From Deltaproteobacteria bacterium (GTDB lineage Bacteria; Desulfobacterota; Desulfuromonadia; Geobacterales; Geobacteraceae): 64,000 nucleotides of DNA. The DNA lies in assembly GCA_021848385.1 (NCBI GenBank), contig JAJZUQ010000008.1:1-64000 (forward strand), read 5' to 3'. The notes below the pieces were generated by a model. It did no database searches. It was given only the letters and a program-made list of their open reading frames with translations, and was not told the DNA's origin. A program made the translations under genes and the position numbers. Shown here piece after piece: positions 1 through 11,060 of this stretch (position 1 is its first letter; every line of letters starts with the position of its first letter).

Positions 1-336
1 GTTTCCCCTGCACTTGCAGCCCATCAGCATCCCGAAAAGTGGTATCAAGACAAATGGTGCCATGAGAAAGGTGGCCAGCAAGAAGTTATCCTTCCAGACA
101 AGACCCGCGCCGACTGTATCACTACTACAAACGCAGTCGAAGTGGAATTCGGAAGGAATTGGGCTGAATCCATAGGACAGAGCCTTTTCTACAGCCTCCA
201 AACCGGGAAACGTGCCGGAATAGTGCTTGTGCTCGAATCCGTGGATGACCGTAGATACTGGTACAGGCTCAACAGCGTTATTCAAGAGTTTAAATTGCCC
301 ATTGACGCATGGGCAACGGGAGAAGGAGCACCATAA
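1..336 (+). CDS. Partial small protein, putative PD-(D/E)XK nuclease-like, upstream partner of the recombinase (5' end outside window)
   Basis: Frame 1 is open from base 1: ...HPEKWYQDKWCHEKGGQQEVILPDKTRADCITTTNAVEVEFGRNWAESIGQSLFYSLQTGKRAGIVLVLES...; stop TAA at 334-336 directly abuts the ATG of the recombinase. Confidence 0.55.
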   Translation, partial: VSPALAAHQHPEKWYQDKWCHEKGGQQEVILPDKTRADCITTTNAVEVEFGRNWAESIGQSLFYSLQTGKRAGIVLVLESVDDRRYWYRLNSVIQEFKLPIDAWATGEGAP

Positions 337-2145
337 ATGACTCCAAAATGCTACAGCTATATTCGTTTCAGCACCCCGGAACAATTAAAGGGGGACAGCT
401 TACGGCGTCAGCTCAAGATGAGCGAAGATTACGCCCGGGAACATGGCCTTGAACTCGACCCCATGCGTGACCTTGGCCTATCTGCTTTCAAGGGTGTGCA
501 TCGAAGCCGGGGAGCGTTGGGAGGATTTCTGACTCTTGTGGAAGCTGGGAAAATTCCCAAGGGAAGCACGCTACTCGTCGAGAGTCTAGACCGCCTCAGT
601 CGAGAACAAGTGCTTGATGCACTGGAACAGTTCTTGTCCATCGTCAGAGCGGGGGTGAAAGTTGTCACGTTAGGCGACAGGATGGAGTACACCCGCGAGA
701 GTATCAACGCCAACATCGGACAACTCATGTTCAGTCTCACCATCATGAGCCGCGCCCACGAGGAAAGTCTAACCAAGGCCAAGCGAATAAAGGCTGCATG
801 GGAACAGAAACGCAACATGATAGGGGAACAGAAGCTAACAAGCCGCGCCCCGGAATGGCTGGAACTTACCCCTGACCGTACCGCCTTTCGCCCCATTCCA
901 GAACGGGCAGAAATCATCGTTCGCATCTATCGGGAAAAGTTGGCTGGCCGTGGGGCTGGCTTAATAGCCCGCGACTTAAACCAACAAACTGCGTGGACTC
1001 CGAAAAATGGCTGGCGGAAGAGTTACGTTGAGAAGATTCTTCGCACATCAGCCGTAATTGGAGAGTATCAGCCACATAAGATGACAGTTGATGCAGATGG
1101 AAACTACAAACGTGTGCCCATCGGAGAGCCTATCCCGGACTACTTCCCGAAAGTCGTCCCAGAAGAATCATTTTATGCAGTTCGGCAACAGATGGAGCAA
1201 AGAGCCAGTTTGAATGCAGGAAATGGTGGGGGCCGAAATGGGAAAATCAGTAATCTCTTCGGCCATATCGCAAAGTGCGGTTATTGTGGCGGCTCTATGT
1301 CCTTTGTGGACAAGGGAAAGCCACCCAAAGGGGGGAGTTACCTGATATGTGACAATGCTCGTCGGGGCCTTCCGAACTGCAAACGTCGTCCCATACGCTA
1401 TGACGAGTTTGAGAATTTGGTACTAACCTTCTGCCGAGGATTGAATCCGGCTGATTTGTTGCCGGGACGTGATGAGCGTGAATCCAAACTGCAAGTACTG
1501 AAAGGGCGATTGGCTACTGTGAATGGAAAGGCGAAAGAAGCGACTGCGAAAGTCAACAATCTGACTGATTCTATCGCCACCACGGGGAATGTAGCAGTTC
1601 GCCGTACTCTGGAGGGGAGGCTTGCCGAAGCACTGAAAGAGCAGGAAATCCACGAGACTGAGGCAAGGCAGTTGAATCAAGAAATCAAGCGACATTCCCG
1701 CTCAAAGGATGAGGTAAGGGCTAGGCTGGAATCCATGCAGGAATTGCTGTCATTTCTGCAAGAACGTGATGGAGATGAGTTGATAGACGTACGGTGTAGG
1801 TTACGGGAGGAGTTGAGGAGCCTTATCGAGTGGATTGACGTACGCCCTGTGGGGCAGTTGCCGATGACAGAGGAATTGGCTGAACGGATGTTAAAAGCAG
1901 CGCTGGATGTTCACTCGGATATGAGCAAGAAGGAACAGAAAGAATTGGAAGCGGATTTAGCCGCAAGGATTGAGAACCGAGATTTCCGCGATTACGTCAT
2001 TCATTTCAAGGGCGGTAGCATCTGTACAATTGTCCCCACTACACCGCATAAACTGGCACTGGACTTTGACAAAGAAGGGGGCCGAGTGCGGAGTCAATAT
2101 CAGGGGATTGACGGAAAGACTGTGACTATTGAAGTTGCGTCTTGA
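337..2145 (+). CDS. Large serine recombinase / site-specific integrase (resolvase N-terminal, recombinase and zinc beta-ribbon domains)
   Basis: YIRFSTPEQLKGDSLRRQ catalytic-Ser region, LLVESLDRLSR, zinc-ribbon CGYCGG...C...C, long coiled-coil C-terminus. Confidence 0.93.
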   Translation: MTPKCYSYIRFSTPEQLKGDSLRRQLKMSEDYAREHGLELDPMRDLGLSAFKGVHRSRGALGGFLTLVEAGKIPKGSTLLVESLDRLSREQVLDALEQFLSIVRAGVKVVTLGDRMEYTRESINANIGQLMFSLTIMSRAHEESLTKAKRIKAAWEQKRNMIGEQKLTSRAPEWLELTPDRTAFRPIPERAEIIVRIYREKLAGRGAGLIARDLNQQTAWTPKNGWRKSYVEKILRTSAVIGEYQPHKMTVDADGNYKRVPIGEPIPDYFPKVVPEESFYAVRQQMEQRASLNAGNGGGRNGKISNLFGHIAKCGYCGGSMSFVDKGKPPKGGSYLICDNARRGLPNCKRRPIRYDEFENLVLTFCRGLNPADLLPGRDERESKLQVLKGRLATVNGKAKEATAKVNNLTDSIATTGNVAVRRTLEGRLAEALKEQEIHETEARQLNQEIKRHSRSKDEVRARLESMQELLSFLQERDGDELIDVRCRLREELRSLIEWIDVRPVGQLPMTEELAERMLKAALDVHSDMSKKEQKELEADLAARIENRDFRDYVIHFKGGSICTIVPTTPHKLALDFDKEGGRVRSQYQGIDGKTVTIEVAS

Positions 2146-2180
2146 AAGATTAAACCTAATATAACGATAGGATGTTGTGG
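2146..2180. mobile_element. Right end (attR-like junction) of a serine-integrase element inserted in comM
   Basis: comM reading frame on the minus strand matches the family up to ...AAGAHNIL and then diverges to SLY-stop, about 20 bp from the integrase stop codon. Confidence 0.7.
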
Positions 2181-2821
2181 GCTCCGGCGGCCGCCACCTC
2201 CAGTGCCCGCTTGGCGTGCTCCTGCCCCTTTACCTCGGCAAAGTCCTCGCTGTAGTCCGAGTTCTGCCGGAACAGCTCCTCCACATTCACGATAAAAGGG
2301 GGGATCGCCCGGGAGCCGTTGAGGAACTCCACTACTTCTGCCAGTTCCCCCACGCCGATGACCTCGACACCTTCCACGACCGCACCTTCGGGGGCGTTGT
2401 CCTTGGGGACGATGATGCCGGTGAAACCCGCCTTGCGGGCGGCAACGGCCACCGGGAGGCAGCCCCGGACCGGTTTGACGCTTCCGTCCAGGGAGAGTTC
2501 CCCCAGGATGAGGTAGTCGTTCAGGTGAGGGCTTCTGATGACGCCGGTGGCGGCGAGAATGCCGATGGCGATGGGGAGGTCGAAGGCGGTTCCTTCCTTT
2601 TTCAGGTCGGCGGGGGCGAGGTTGACGGTGATTTTTCGCTGGGGGAAGTCGTAGCCGGCGTTCTTGAGGGCCGACTTGACGCGGTCCTTGCTTTCCTTGA
2701 CCGCGCCGTCCGGAAGGCCGACCGTTGCGAACTGGGGGAGCCCCTGGGCGATATCCACTTCCACGTCGACCGGAATGGCGTCGATGCCGAGCAGGGCGCT
2801 GCTTAAGACCTTGGCGAGCAT
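2156..2821 (-). pseudogene. comM: 5' fragment of comM/yifB (Mg-chelatase-like AAA+ ATPase), truncated before Walker A by the integrated element
   Basis: MLAKVLSSALLGIDAIPVDVEVDIAQGLPQFATVGLPDGAVKESKDRVKSAL...GQEHAKRALEVAAAGAHNIL then stop; the family normally continues with (L/M)xGPPGSGKT. Confidence 0.88.
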
Positions 2822-2951
2822 GCCACCTCCCTGGAATACAGTTAGAGACAGCTAATGTATACCAGCAGGGTTTGTTTGCCAAGGAATTTTGTGATGAAGA
2901 GGGATGGTGGCTGCGCCGGCCCGGAAGATACCGTGCTGGCGCAGGTTGGAT

Positions 2952-3965
<1,014 letters not shown>

Positions 3966-4048
3966 TCAGCCTGGAAAGGATTGACCCGCAGGGAGCGGTT
4001 TGGTACACTCCAGTCAGTATTTGCAATCAACAATCCTGGAGGGAATGC

Positions 4049-4798
4049 ATGACGAAACGAATTCTTGCTGCCATTGGCCTTACCCTGCTGGTGGCGGGCC
4101 AATCCCCGGCCGCCGACATCAACTTCACGTCCGCCATCGGGCAGAGCACGTTCAACAGTCTCAGCAAAGAGGCAGGTGTTGCCCTTGCCTACAAGAACGT
4201 GGCTCCTCCCCATCCCCTGGGGATCACCGGCTTCGATGTCGGGGTGGAAATGGAGGCGGTGGATATCAACAAGGAGAGCGCCTACTGGAAAGCGGCATTC
4301 AATCAGGATGCCCCTTCCTATCTTGTCTTCCCCAAACTGCGGGTGCGCAAAGGGCTTCCCTTCGGGATTGATATCGGCGGGATGTACTCAAACGTTTCCA
4401 ACACCAACGTCCAGCTCTACGGAGCCGAGGTGAGCAAGGCGATCCTTGAAGGCGGCGCAGTTACCCCCGCCCTGAGTGTGCGGGGGACCTATACCCGCCT
4501 CACCGGCGTGAAAGACCTGGATATCCAGACCTACGGGGTGGACGCCTCCATAGGCAAGGGGTTCCTGTTCCTGACTCCCTATGCGGGGGCAGGCTATCTC
4601 TGGATCGACAGCAAGGCTACGGGGGATCTGCAGCGGCTGGCAACTGCCGCCGGCGCGCCTCTCAGGGCAGAGAAGTTGTCCCAGGGGCGTGTCTTTGCCG
4701 GTCTGGAGATCAAGCCGCTGCCGCTGGTACGGATCACCGGTGAATTCGAGTATGCCCTCCGTCCCATCTACTCCCTGAAGGCGGCAATAGGGTTCTGA
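4049..4798 (+). CDS. Predicted outer-membrane beta-barrel-like protein with signal peptide
   Basis: MTKRILAAIGLTLLVAGQSPAAD signal peptide; alternating amphipathic beta pattern, terminal ...LKAAIGF aromatic end. Confidence 0.6.
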   Translation: MTKRILAAIGLTLLVAGQSPAADINFTSAIGQSTFNSLSKEAGVALAYKNVAPPHPLGITGFDVGVEMEAVDINKESAYWKAAFNQDAPSYLVFPKLRVRKGLPFGIDIGGMYSNVSNTNVQLYGAEVSKAILEGGAVTPALSVRGTYTRLTGVKDLDIQTYGVDASIGKGFLFLTPYAGAGYLWIDSKATGDLQRLATAAGAPLRAEKLSQGRVFAGLEIKPLPLVRITGEFEYALRPIYSLKAAIGF

Positions 4799-4860
4799 TG
4801 GAATCAGGAGTTTGATGCCATTCGTAGGGGCGCCCTCCTGTGGGCGCCCGGAGTCATTGC

Positions 4861-5856
4861 ATGCACGCTGAAGGACACCTGGACAAAAGCATTGCCGGCC
4901 GTTTCAAATACGCCATCGTCCTGACGGCGCTCACCCTGGTGGCCGAGGTGGTCGGCGGGTTCTGGACCAACTCCCTGGCCCTCCTGTCTGACGCTGCCCA
5001 TGTCTTTCTCGACCTGTTTGCGCTCCTGCTGTCGCTGGCGGCCATCAGGCTGGCCTCATACCCGGTATCCGACACCCGCACCTTCGGCTGGCACCGGACG
5101 GAGGTATTCGCCTCCTTCATCAACGGCGCGTCGGTCTTTCTCATTGCCGTCGGGATTTGCTACGAGGCATGGGGGAGGTTGTTCCAACCGGAAGAGGTGA
5201 AGAGCCTCCCCATGTTCATCATCGCCGCCATCGGCCTGGTCATGAACCTGGTGGCGGCATCGGCGCTCCACAGTCATTCCCACGAAGACCTCAATGTCCG
5301 GAGTGCCTTCCTGCACGTTATCGGCGATGCGGCCGCTTCGGTGGGGGTTATCGCCGGCGGCATCGTCATGTACTTCACCGGCTGGTTCGTCCTGGATGCC
5401 ATCATCTCGGTGGGAATCGGCGTGGTCATCTTCTGGGGGGCCTGGCGTGTTCTTCGGGAATCGACCCATATCCTGCTGGAGGGGGTGCCGCGCGGGATGA
5501 GCACTGCCGATGTGGCCGAATCTATTCGCTCCATTGAGGGAGTCAATGACGTTCACCACCTCAATATCTGGACCATCTGCTCCCATATTCTGGCGCTTTC
5601 CGCCCATATCGACGTAGAGCCGGCTTACAAGGTAAAGCAGGCAGAGGTGCTGCGGGAGATCGAAGAACTCCTGCTTGACGAGTATCATATTTCCCACACC
5701 ACTCTGCAGGCTGAGTGTACCATGTGCATTGAGTCACCCGTTTTGAAGGAGTTCCGCCACCGGCCGCGCAAGGGGCTTCATGGACATGCCCATGGTCATG
5801 AACACGGCCATGTCCATGGGCACGCGCACGATCATGACCATGACCATGAAAAGTGA
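4861..5856 (+). CDS. Cation diffusion facilitator (CDF) metal efflux transporter with His-rich C-terminus
   Basis: NSLALLSDAAHVFLDLFALLLSLAA, HVIGDAAASVGVI CDF motifs; HGHAHGHEHGHVHGHAHDHDHDHEK tail. Confidence 0.93.
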   Translation: MHAEGHLDKSIAGRFKYAIVLTALTLVAEVVGGFWTNSLALLSDAAHVFLDLFALLLSLAAIRLASYPVSDTRTFGWHRTEVFASFINGASVFLIAVGICYEAWGRLFQPEEVKSLPMFIIAAIGLVMNLVAASALHSHSHEDLNVRSAFLHVIGDAAASVGVIAGGIVMYFTGWFVLDAIISVGIGVVIFWGAWRVLRESTHILLEGVPRGMSTADVAESIRSIEGVNDVHHLNIWTICSHILALSAHIDVEPAYKVKQAEVLREIEELLLDEYHISHTTLQAECTMCIESPVLKEFRHRPRKGLHGHAHGHEHGHVHGHAHDHDHDHEK

Positions 5857-5927
5857 AAAGTGGGCCGTTGTGTGCAACATTTCTACGAATCTGAATCCGT
5901 GACCAGGGGATCTTCCCCGGAGAATTC

Positions 5928-7136
5928 ATGCTCGATTATTCCCTCATCCAGGAAGCTGCCGACCGTCTGAAGAAGCGGGTGCGCTGCACCGAACTGATCC
6001 CTTCCCATCACTTCAGCGAAATGCTCGACTACCCCGTCCATTTCAAGTGCGAGAACCTCCAGCGTACCGGTTCGTTCAAGATCCGCGGGGCCCTGAATTT
6101 CATGACTGCCCAGCCGCGGGAAGCCTTGCGCAACGGGGTGATTACCGCTTCCGCCGGTAACCATGCCCAGGGGGTCGCCTTTTCCGCCGACCTGCTGGGG
6201 GTGAAGGCGACGGTCTACATGCCCGAATCGACTCCCCTGCAGAAGGTGCTCGCCACCCGTGACTACGGCGCGGAGGTGGTTCTCACCGGGAAAAATTTCG
6301 ACGAGGCATATGCTGCGGCGGTGCAGGCAGGGAAAGCGAGCGGCGCTCTGTTCGTCCACCCCTTTGATGACCCGCTGGTCATGGCGGGGCAGGGGACCAT
6401 CGGCCTGGAAGTGCTGGAAGAGATGCCCGATCTGGCCAACATCCTGGTCCCCATCGGTGGCGGCGGGCTGATATCCGGGATCGTATCCGCCATCAAGGAG
6501 ACCCATCCCCACGTCCGGGTGATCGGTGTGGAGTCGGCGGCGGCCCCGTCCATGCACTACTCCCTCAAGAAGGGGAGCATCACGACGGCCCCCCTGACGG
6601 TGTCCCTTGCTGACGGCATTGCGGTGAAACGGGTCGGGAAGAAGACCTATCCCATCGTGCGGGATCTGGTGGACGAGGTGGTGCTCGTGGAGGAGGAGGA
6701 GATCGCCCAGGCGATCGTGGCCCTCCTGGAGCGGACCAAGCTGCTGGTGGAGGGGGCCGGTGCGGTCACCTTGGCGGCGCTTCTCAACCGACGGGTGAAG
6801 AACATCGCCGGCAAGACCGTCTGCGTCCTTTCGGGTGGGAATATCGATGTCAAGACCATTGCCCTGGTGGTGGAGCGGGGACTGCTTGCTGCGGGGCGCT
6901 ATCTGAAGCTGAGGGTGGAACTGGACGACGTACCCGGCTCCCTGGCGCGCCTCGCGACGGACATTGCCGAAACCCGAGCCAATATCTCCCTCATTACCCA
7001 TGACCGGCGTTCCAAGTCTCTCGCCATCGGCAGGGCCGAAGTTCATCTGGAACTGGAAACCCGTGGTTTCGACCACATCCAGCAGGTGGTGAGCTACCTC
7101 AACAGCCAGGGGTACGAGGTTGAGGTGATGAAGTGA
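5928..7136 (+). CDS. ilvA: Threonine ammonia-lyase with C-terminal ACT domain
   Basis: FKCENLQRTGSFKIRGA PLP motif, SAGNHAQGVA, GGGGLISG; ACT-like C-terminus. Confidence 0.93.
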   Translation: MLDYSLIQEAADRLKKRVRCTELIPSHHFSEMLDYPVHFKCENLQRTGSFKIRGALNFMTAQPREALRNGVITASAGNHAQGVAFSADLLGVKATVYMPESTPLQKVLATRDYGAEVVLTGKNFDEAYAAAVQAGKASGALFVHPFDDPLVMAGQGTIGLEVLEEMPDLANILVPIGGGGLISGIVSAIKETHPHVRVIGVESAAAPSMHYSLKKGSITTAPLTVSLADGIAVKRVGKKTYPIVRDLVDEVVLVEEEEIAQAIVALLERTKLLVEGAGAVTLAALLNRRVKNIAGKTVCVLSGGNIDVKTIALVVERGLLAAGRYLKLRVELDDVPGSLARLATDIAETRANISLITHDRRSKSLAIGRAEVHLELETRGFDHIQQVVSYLNSQGYEVEVMK

Positions 7137-7155
7137 GGTAAAGGTAAAGGTTGCG

Positions 7156-7848
7156 TCAACACCTTCCTTTGTCTGTCTCTCCACCGAGAGTCTCTATGAA
7201 TTCACGCGTCAGGGGGGCTCCGTTTGTCCTGTCCCGTAATTCAAGTCTCTGCAGGTCTTCAATTCTGTCCACGTCGTACCATCCAGGGAGGAGCTCCGCC
7301 CGGATACCCGCTTCCGCAGCCTTGCCCAGACTTGTTGCCAGCACATCATTCCTCGACCATTCAATCCCACCGAACAGTTCTGCGTGCATCTTCTTCAGGG
7401 CGACAAGATAGTATCCCCCGTCATCGCTCGGGCCAAACACCGCTTCGGCTTCGCCGGTGACCAGTCGGGCAAAGGCGCTTTCCATGCAGGGGAGGGGAAG
7501 GTCCGGGGAATCACTGCCGATAATGGACACCTCCCGGTAGCCAAGGTCAAAAGCGGTGCGGAAGGCGTTCGCCATCCGTTCACCCAGGTCCTCCCCCTGT
7601 TGGGGGAAAAGCGGTATCCCTGGGAAAAGCCGGTGGAAATAGCCGGCCGCTTCCTGTCCCTCCATGAAAAAGATGAGCCGGTCTATGCCGGCCAGTCGCG
7701 AGGTCCGGTTGACAGTGTCCCGCAACATGCACTCGTAGAGCCGGGTGGCTTCAGCGGCGGTCAGGTGGGGAATAAGGCGGGTCTTGACCTGTCCGGGAAC
7801 AGGGCGTTTGGCAAAAATGATGAGGGCCTGCTTGCGGGGTGTGTGCAT
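7156..7848 (-). CDS. TIGR04282/DUF2064-family glycosyltransferase-like protein
   Basis: ALIIFAKRPVPGQVKTRLIPHL...IGSDSPDLPL...GPSDDGGYYLVALK. Confidence 0.85.
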   Translation of the reverse strand: MHTPRKQALIIFAKRPVPGQVKTRLIPHLTAAEATRLYECMLRDTVNRTSRLAGIDRLIFFMEGQEAAGYFHRLFPGIPLFPQQGEDLGERMANAFRTAFDLGYREVSIIGSDSPDLPLPCMESAFARLVTGEAEAVFGPSDDGGYYLVALKKMHAELFGGIEWSRNDVLATSLGKAAEAGIRAELLPGWYDVDRIEDLQRLELRDRTNGAPLTREFIETLGGETDKGRC

Positions 7849-7949
7849 AAATGGCTGTTTTTTAAGGAAACGGCAAAATGGCGGTGAAAGTCCGTGAAAC
7901 CGCAGCTGTCAAGGGTTTGGCAGAGGCGGAAATGGCAAAAAGTCTAGCG

Positions 7950-7989
7950 TTTTCCACAATTTCAAGGCTTTTCCACAGAGTTTTCAACA
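7950..7989 (+). promoter_or_regulatory. Cluster of DnaA-box-like 9-mers
   Basis: TTTTCCACA at 7950-7958 and 7969-7977 (both match TTWTNCACA), plus one-mismatch TTTTCAACA at 7981-7989. Confidence 0.4.
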
Positions 7990-8089
7990 GGTGCTGTTGG
8001 TCCCCTGTTGATGACGTTTTACGGTTGGCAACAGCCGTTTTCCCCTGTCGTGCCGGTAACTCCGGGGATTCATTGTTGTTATGTCTCTG

Positions 8090-8896
8090 TTACCGCTTGT
8101 CCCGCTCGACTGAAGCATAGGCCGAATGGTTGTGGATCGACTCGAAGTTTTCCGCTGCTACGGCGAACCAGGTGATGGTGTCGAGGGCCGAAAGTTTGAG
8201 GGTCGCTTCCCGGACCATGTCCTCTACGAACCGGGGATTCTCGAATGCCTGCTCGGTGACGAACTTTTCGTCCTGTCGCTTCAACAGCGAGTAGACCGGC
8301 GAACTGCCACAACTTTCGATGAGGGTGATCAGGTCTTCAATCCAGATGAATTCCCGGTAGCGGACCTGGACGGTCATGACGGAGCGCTGGTTGTGGGCGC
8401 CGTAACGGGAAAGCTCCTTGCTGCAGGGGCACAGGGAGGTCAGCGGCACCCGCACCTCCAGGACGAAATCGAAGACATCGTTCAGGCTTGCCCGGAAAGC
8501 ACAGGTGTATTCCATGAGGCTTCTGGCGCCGGAGACCGGGGCACGTTTCTCGATGAAGTAGGGAAACTCGATCTCCAGGTGGGCGCTGGATGCCCCCAGT
8601 TTCTGCTTCATCTCCTCCAGCATGGTTTCCATCTTGTCCAGGGCGATCTGCTCCCGGTAGCTGTTCAGGATCTCCACGAAGCGGCTCATGTGGGTCCCCT
8701 TGAACTGGTGGGGGAGGTCCACGTACATGTTGATCCGGGCCACGGTGTGCTGGACCTTCTTCTGCTTGTCCATCACCACGATGGGGTAGGAGATATCCTT
8801 CACCCCCACCTTGTTGATGGGAACCCGGCGGGTGTCGGGCGACGTCTGGACGTCACTCAGCGGCCGGGACTGCGGGTTTGTGACGTTACTTTTCAC
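8090..8896 (-). CDS. folE2: GTP cyclohydrolase FolE2 (type IB)
   Basis: [46 protein letters not shown]. Confidence 0.93.
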   Translation of the reverse strand: MKSNVTNPQSRPLSDVQTSPDTRRVPINKVGVKDISYPIVVMDKQKKVQHTVARINMYVDLPHQFKGTHMSRFVEILNSYREQIALDKMETMLEEMKQKLGASSAHLEIEFPYFIEKRAPVSGARSLMEYTCAFRASLNDVFDFVLEVRVPLTSLCPCSKELSRYGAHNQRSVMTVQVRYREFIWIEDLITLIESCGSSPVYSLLKRQDEKFVTEQAFENPRFVEDMVREATLKLSALDTITWFAVAAENFESIHNHSAYASVERDKR

Positions 8897-9579
8897 TGTT
8901 CACCTTTCACGTACTTCACCGGATCTGTCCTCCCCGCCTCGGCGAACCCCTTGAGCCGCAGACGGCAGGAATCGCAACGGCCGCAGGCAACCCCTTCCGG
9001 GGTCGGGTCGTAGCAGGAGTGGGTCCGTCCATAGTCCACGCCGAGGGCGAGCCCTCTCCCGATGATCTCGGCCTTGGTGAGATTGATGAGCGGGGCGTGG
9101 ATGGTGAAGTGGCCGGCACCCTCTACCCCTGCCTTGGTGGCCAGGTTCGCCATGCGCTCGAAAGCGGCGATGTATTCCGGCCGGCAGTCGGGATAGCCGG
9201 AGTAGTCCAAGGCGTTGACGCCGATGAAGATGTCGAAGGCGCCGAGCGCTTCTGCCCATCCCAGGGCGAAGGAGAGAAAGATGGTGTTGCGGGCCGGTAC
9301 GTAGGTTACCGGGATGTCGCTCCCCACTCCCTCCTTCGGCACGTCGATGTCGGAGGTTAGGGCGCTCCCCCCAACCTGCCGGTAGTCGAACTCCACCACC
9401 AGGTGCTCCCGTGCGCCGGCTTCCTTGGCGTTTCGCTTGGCCAGTTCCAGTTCCACGCTGTGCCGCTGGCCGTAGGCGAAGCTCATGGCGTACGGCTCAT
9501 ACCCATCCTCCCTGGCGATGGCCAGACAGGTGGTGGAGTCGAGCCCGCCGCTGTAAAGAACGACGGCTTTCCTTGTCAT
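8893..9579 (-). CDS. queC: 7-cyano-7-deazaguanine synthase
   Basis: [18 protein letters not shown]-loop, zinc-binding [24 protein letters not shown]. Confidence 0.95.
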   Translation of the reverse strand: MTRKAVVLYSGGLDSTTCLAIAREDGYEPYAMSFAYGQRHSVELELAKRNAKEAGAREHLVVEFDYRQVGGSALTSDIDVPKEGVGSDIPVTYVPARNTIFLSFALGWAEALGAFDIFIGVNALDYSGYPDCRPEYIAAFERMANLATKAGVEGAGHFTIHAPLINLTKAEIIGRGLALGVDYGRTHSCYDPTPEGVACGRCDSCRLRLKGFAEAGRTDPVKYVKGEQ

Positions 9580-10961
9580 GCCGGTGCTCCTTCCCCGGCA
9601 GGTTTTTTCTTCCGTGGCCGGCGGCGCTTCTTCTTCGCTTCCCCTTCGCCTGCCCCGGGTGCAGGAGTGGCTTGAGTAGCCGCCGGTGCCGGCGCGCCCT
9701 TCTTCTCATGCCGTGTCCGGTCGCCGCTCCGGCTCCGGTCACTGCCGCGTCCCTGCCCGGGCTTTCCCCTGCCTGCCGGTTTTTCAAGCCGGGGCCGCGC
9801 CTTGACCCGGACGTAGTCATGGACGAACAGGTCGTCCTCGGCCCATTCGACCGGAATCTTGTGTTTGATGTACTCCTCGATCGCCTCCAGGTAGAAGGCG
9901 CCGTCCTCGTCGGCCAGCGATATTGCCTTCCCCTCCGCGCCGGCACGGGCGGTGCGGCCGATGCGGTGGACGTAGTCCTCTGCGTCCTGGGGTAGATCGT
10001 AGTTGATGACGTGGGAGACCCCCTCGATATGGAGCCCGCGGGAGGCGACGTCGGTGGCGATCATGATGGGCAGCTTGCCGCTTTTGAAATCATCGAGGAT
10101 CTTCAGGCGCTTTCGCTGCTCCACGTCGCCTGAAATCACCTTGGCCGGGAAGCCGTTGGCGTTCAGCCGGTCGTAGAGAAATTCACCCTCACGTTTCGTG
10201 TTGATGAAGATCATGGTCCGTTCCATCCCCTTCTTTCTCAGAAACCCGAGCAAGAGGGGGAACTTTTCCTTGCGGGAGACGTGAAAGAGGATCTGCTCCA
10301 CGTTGTCTGCCGTCATTTTCTCCGGGGTGACCGAAACCTTGGTCGGCACGTTCATGAACTCGTAGGCCAGCTCCATGACCCGCTGGTTGAGGGTGGCGGA
10401 GAAGAGCATGTTCTGCCGCTGGTCATAGGGGGGGAGGCGGCGGAGGATAAAACGGAGGTCGGCGATGAATCCCATGTCGAACATTCTGTCGGCCTCGTCG
10501 ATAACGAGCGCCTCGACACTCTTCAGGGTGTAGACCTTCTGCTTCAGGTAGTCGATGAGGCGACCCGGCGTGCCGATGACCACGTCTGCCCCTTCCGTCA
10601 GGGCGTTTTTCTGGAGCATGTAGTCGACGCCACCGTAGATGGCCTGGATGGTGAAGCCGGCATATTTGCCAAGGGCCTGGGCGTCCGCTTCTATCTGCAC
10701 GACCAGTTCACGTGTGGGGGCGAGGATCAGTGCCCGGGGCTGGCGGTCATTTCCTTCCCGTGGCTTCTGAAGAAGTTTGGTGAAGAGGGCGATGAGAAAG
10801 GCGGCTGTCTTGCCGGTGCCGGTCTGGGCCTGGCCGGCTACGTCCTTGCCGGCAAGAGCGAGGGGGAGGGTCTGTTCCTGGATCGGGGTGCAGTCGGTGA
10901 AGCCGGTTTCGGTAATCCCCTGCTGTACCGGTTCCGGCAGGTTGAGTTCACTGAATTTCAT
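9576..10961 (-). CDS. DEAD-box ATP-dependent RNA helicase, RhlE/RhlB-like
   Basis: [20 protein letters not shown] motif ([10 protein letters not shown]), [13 protein letters not shown]; basic C-terminal tail. Confidence 0.93.
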   Translation of the reverse strand: MKFSELNLPEPVQQGITETGFTDCTPIQEQTLPLALAGKDVAGQAQTGTGKTAAFLIALFTKLLQKPREGNDRQPRALILAPTRELVVQIEADAQALGKYAGFTIQAIYGGVDYMLQKNALTEGADVVIGTPGRLIDYLKQKVYTLKSVEALVIDEADRMFDMGFIADLRFILRRLPPYDQRQNMLFSATLNQRVMELAYEFMNVPTKVSVTPEKMTADNVEQILFHVSRKEKFPLLLGFLRKKGMERTMIFINTKREGEFLYDRLNANGFPAKVISGDVEQRKRLKILDDFKSGKLPIMIATDVASRGLHIEGVSHVINYDLPQDAEDYVHRIGRTARAGAEGKAISLADEDGAFYLEAIEEYIKHKIPVEWAEDDLFVHDYVRVKARPRLEKPAGRGKPGQGRGSDRSRSGDRTRHEKKGAPAPAATQATPAPGAGEGEAKKKRRRPRKKKPAGEGAPA

Positions 10962-11060
10962 GTATGACGTTTCCTTTATTTCGTTATTTCAAGAGGATAG
11001 CTATAGCACAGCAGGCAGGAAATAGCAAGCCGCGGGGGGCTGACGATGGAGTTCCCAATT

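Noticed and set aside
1-2145. Prophage
   Set aside because: Only an integrase end and one small ORF are visible; no phage structural genes in the window, so only 'integrated element' is supported.
5883-7184. 433-aa minus-strand ORF opposite ilvA
   Set aside because: Antisense shadow of a clear threonine ammonia-lyase gene in GC-rich DNA; no recognisable domain.
7862-7935. Cobalamin-riboswitch-like core (ggcggtgaaagtccgtgaaaccgcagctgtcaaggg)
   Set aside because: Resembles the GGTGAAAxTCCG...CCGCxGCTGT core, but no B12 box or GCCACTG element was found and no plus-strand gene follows; treated as coincidence or remnant.
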